Source: Fagopyrum homotropicum (lineage: Eukaryota > Streptophyta > Magnoliopsida > Caryophyllales > Polygonaceae). Taken from it: a DNA stretch of 64,000 nt. Made by a program: the position numbers and the translations under genes. Below are positions 63,999-64,000 of the stretch, one piece after another. The notes below the pieces were generated by a model. That model was given only the letters and a program-made list of their open reading frames with translations, was not told where the DNA came from and made no database searches. The stretch lies in assembly GCA_033239125.1 (NCBI GenBank), contig BSWB01000001.1, positions 140,693,981 to 140,757,980 on the forward strand, read 5' to 3'. Within the stretch, counting starts at the first letter, position 1. Each line of letters begins with the position of its first letter.

Positions 63999-64000
63999 TG

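Overview
The window is repeat-dominated intergenic DNA from an angiosperm, most likely a eudicot. No intact host gene, tRNA or rRNA gene was recognised. A flowering-plant origin is supported by Athila-type and chromodomain (Tekay/Del-type) Ty3/gypsy LTR retrotransposons, a Copia fragment, a plant L1-type LINE with a C-terminal RNase H, a Cassandra LTR carrying 5S rRNA sequence, plant hAT, MULE and Helitron elements, and copies of a plant-type snRNA promoter (TCCCACATCG upstream of TATAAATA). The species cannot be told from the sequence.

Layout. 1-9258: a decayed hAT transposase gene on the minus strand, split by a 7.2-kb Athila-like element (1752-8978, TSD GCATC) that carries gag and an ATHILA ORF-1-like gene but no pol. 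9259-35378: a gypsy LTR (family A), split by a Tekay-like chromovirus (10289-33054, TSD CTCAT). The chromovirus is itself split by an Athila-type element (12689-26580, TSD ACCAC), which carries a hAT MITE (14778-15520, TSD ATCATGAG) and an oppositely oriented solo LTR (15801-17563, TSD AGCCG). 35379-46826: gypsy element B, with nearly identical 2.8-kb LTRs around a decayed interior (TSD AAAGG); a solo LTR (35381-37077, TSD AGGTG) sits two bases inside its left edge. 46832-48992: a 5'-truncated LINE. 50475-52992: an eroded gypsy LTR, then a Cassandra solo LTR (TSD ACTCA). 53897-54742: a palindromic MULE MITE (9-bp TSD). 55089-58935: two Helitrons nested in opposite orientation, the inner one holding a 2.88-kb solo LTR (TSD ATGTC). 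59638-63203: a third Helitron candidate, holding a U2 snRNA-derived tandem array and a MITE between TA runs. 63204-64000: the 3' end of a Copia element.

Nothing here forms an operon or pathway. The genes are retrotransposon polyproteins, nearly all broken by stops and frameshifts. The exact target-site duplications allow the order of insertion to be read.

The two strongest unusual signals are: (1) an array of about ten units at 60181-61980 that pair a Pol II-type plant snRNA promoter (USE exactly 33 bp upstream of TATA in five units) with a truncated, diverged 5' domain of U2 snRNA; and (2) family-specific inverted-repeat words (CCACGGCCGTGG, AAAATCGGCCGATTTT, CCGCAGGGGCGG). In the Athila-type LTRs the clusters sit at roughly matching positions although the word changes from family to family. 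The CCGCAGGGGCGG-type word also occurs in the unrelated Tekay-like LTRs.
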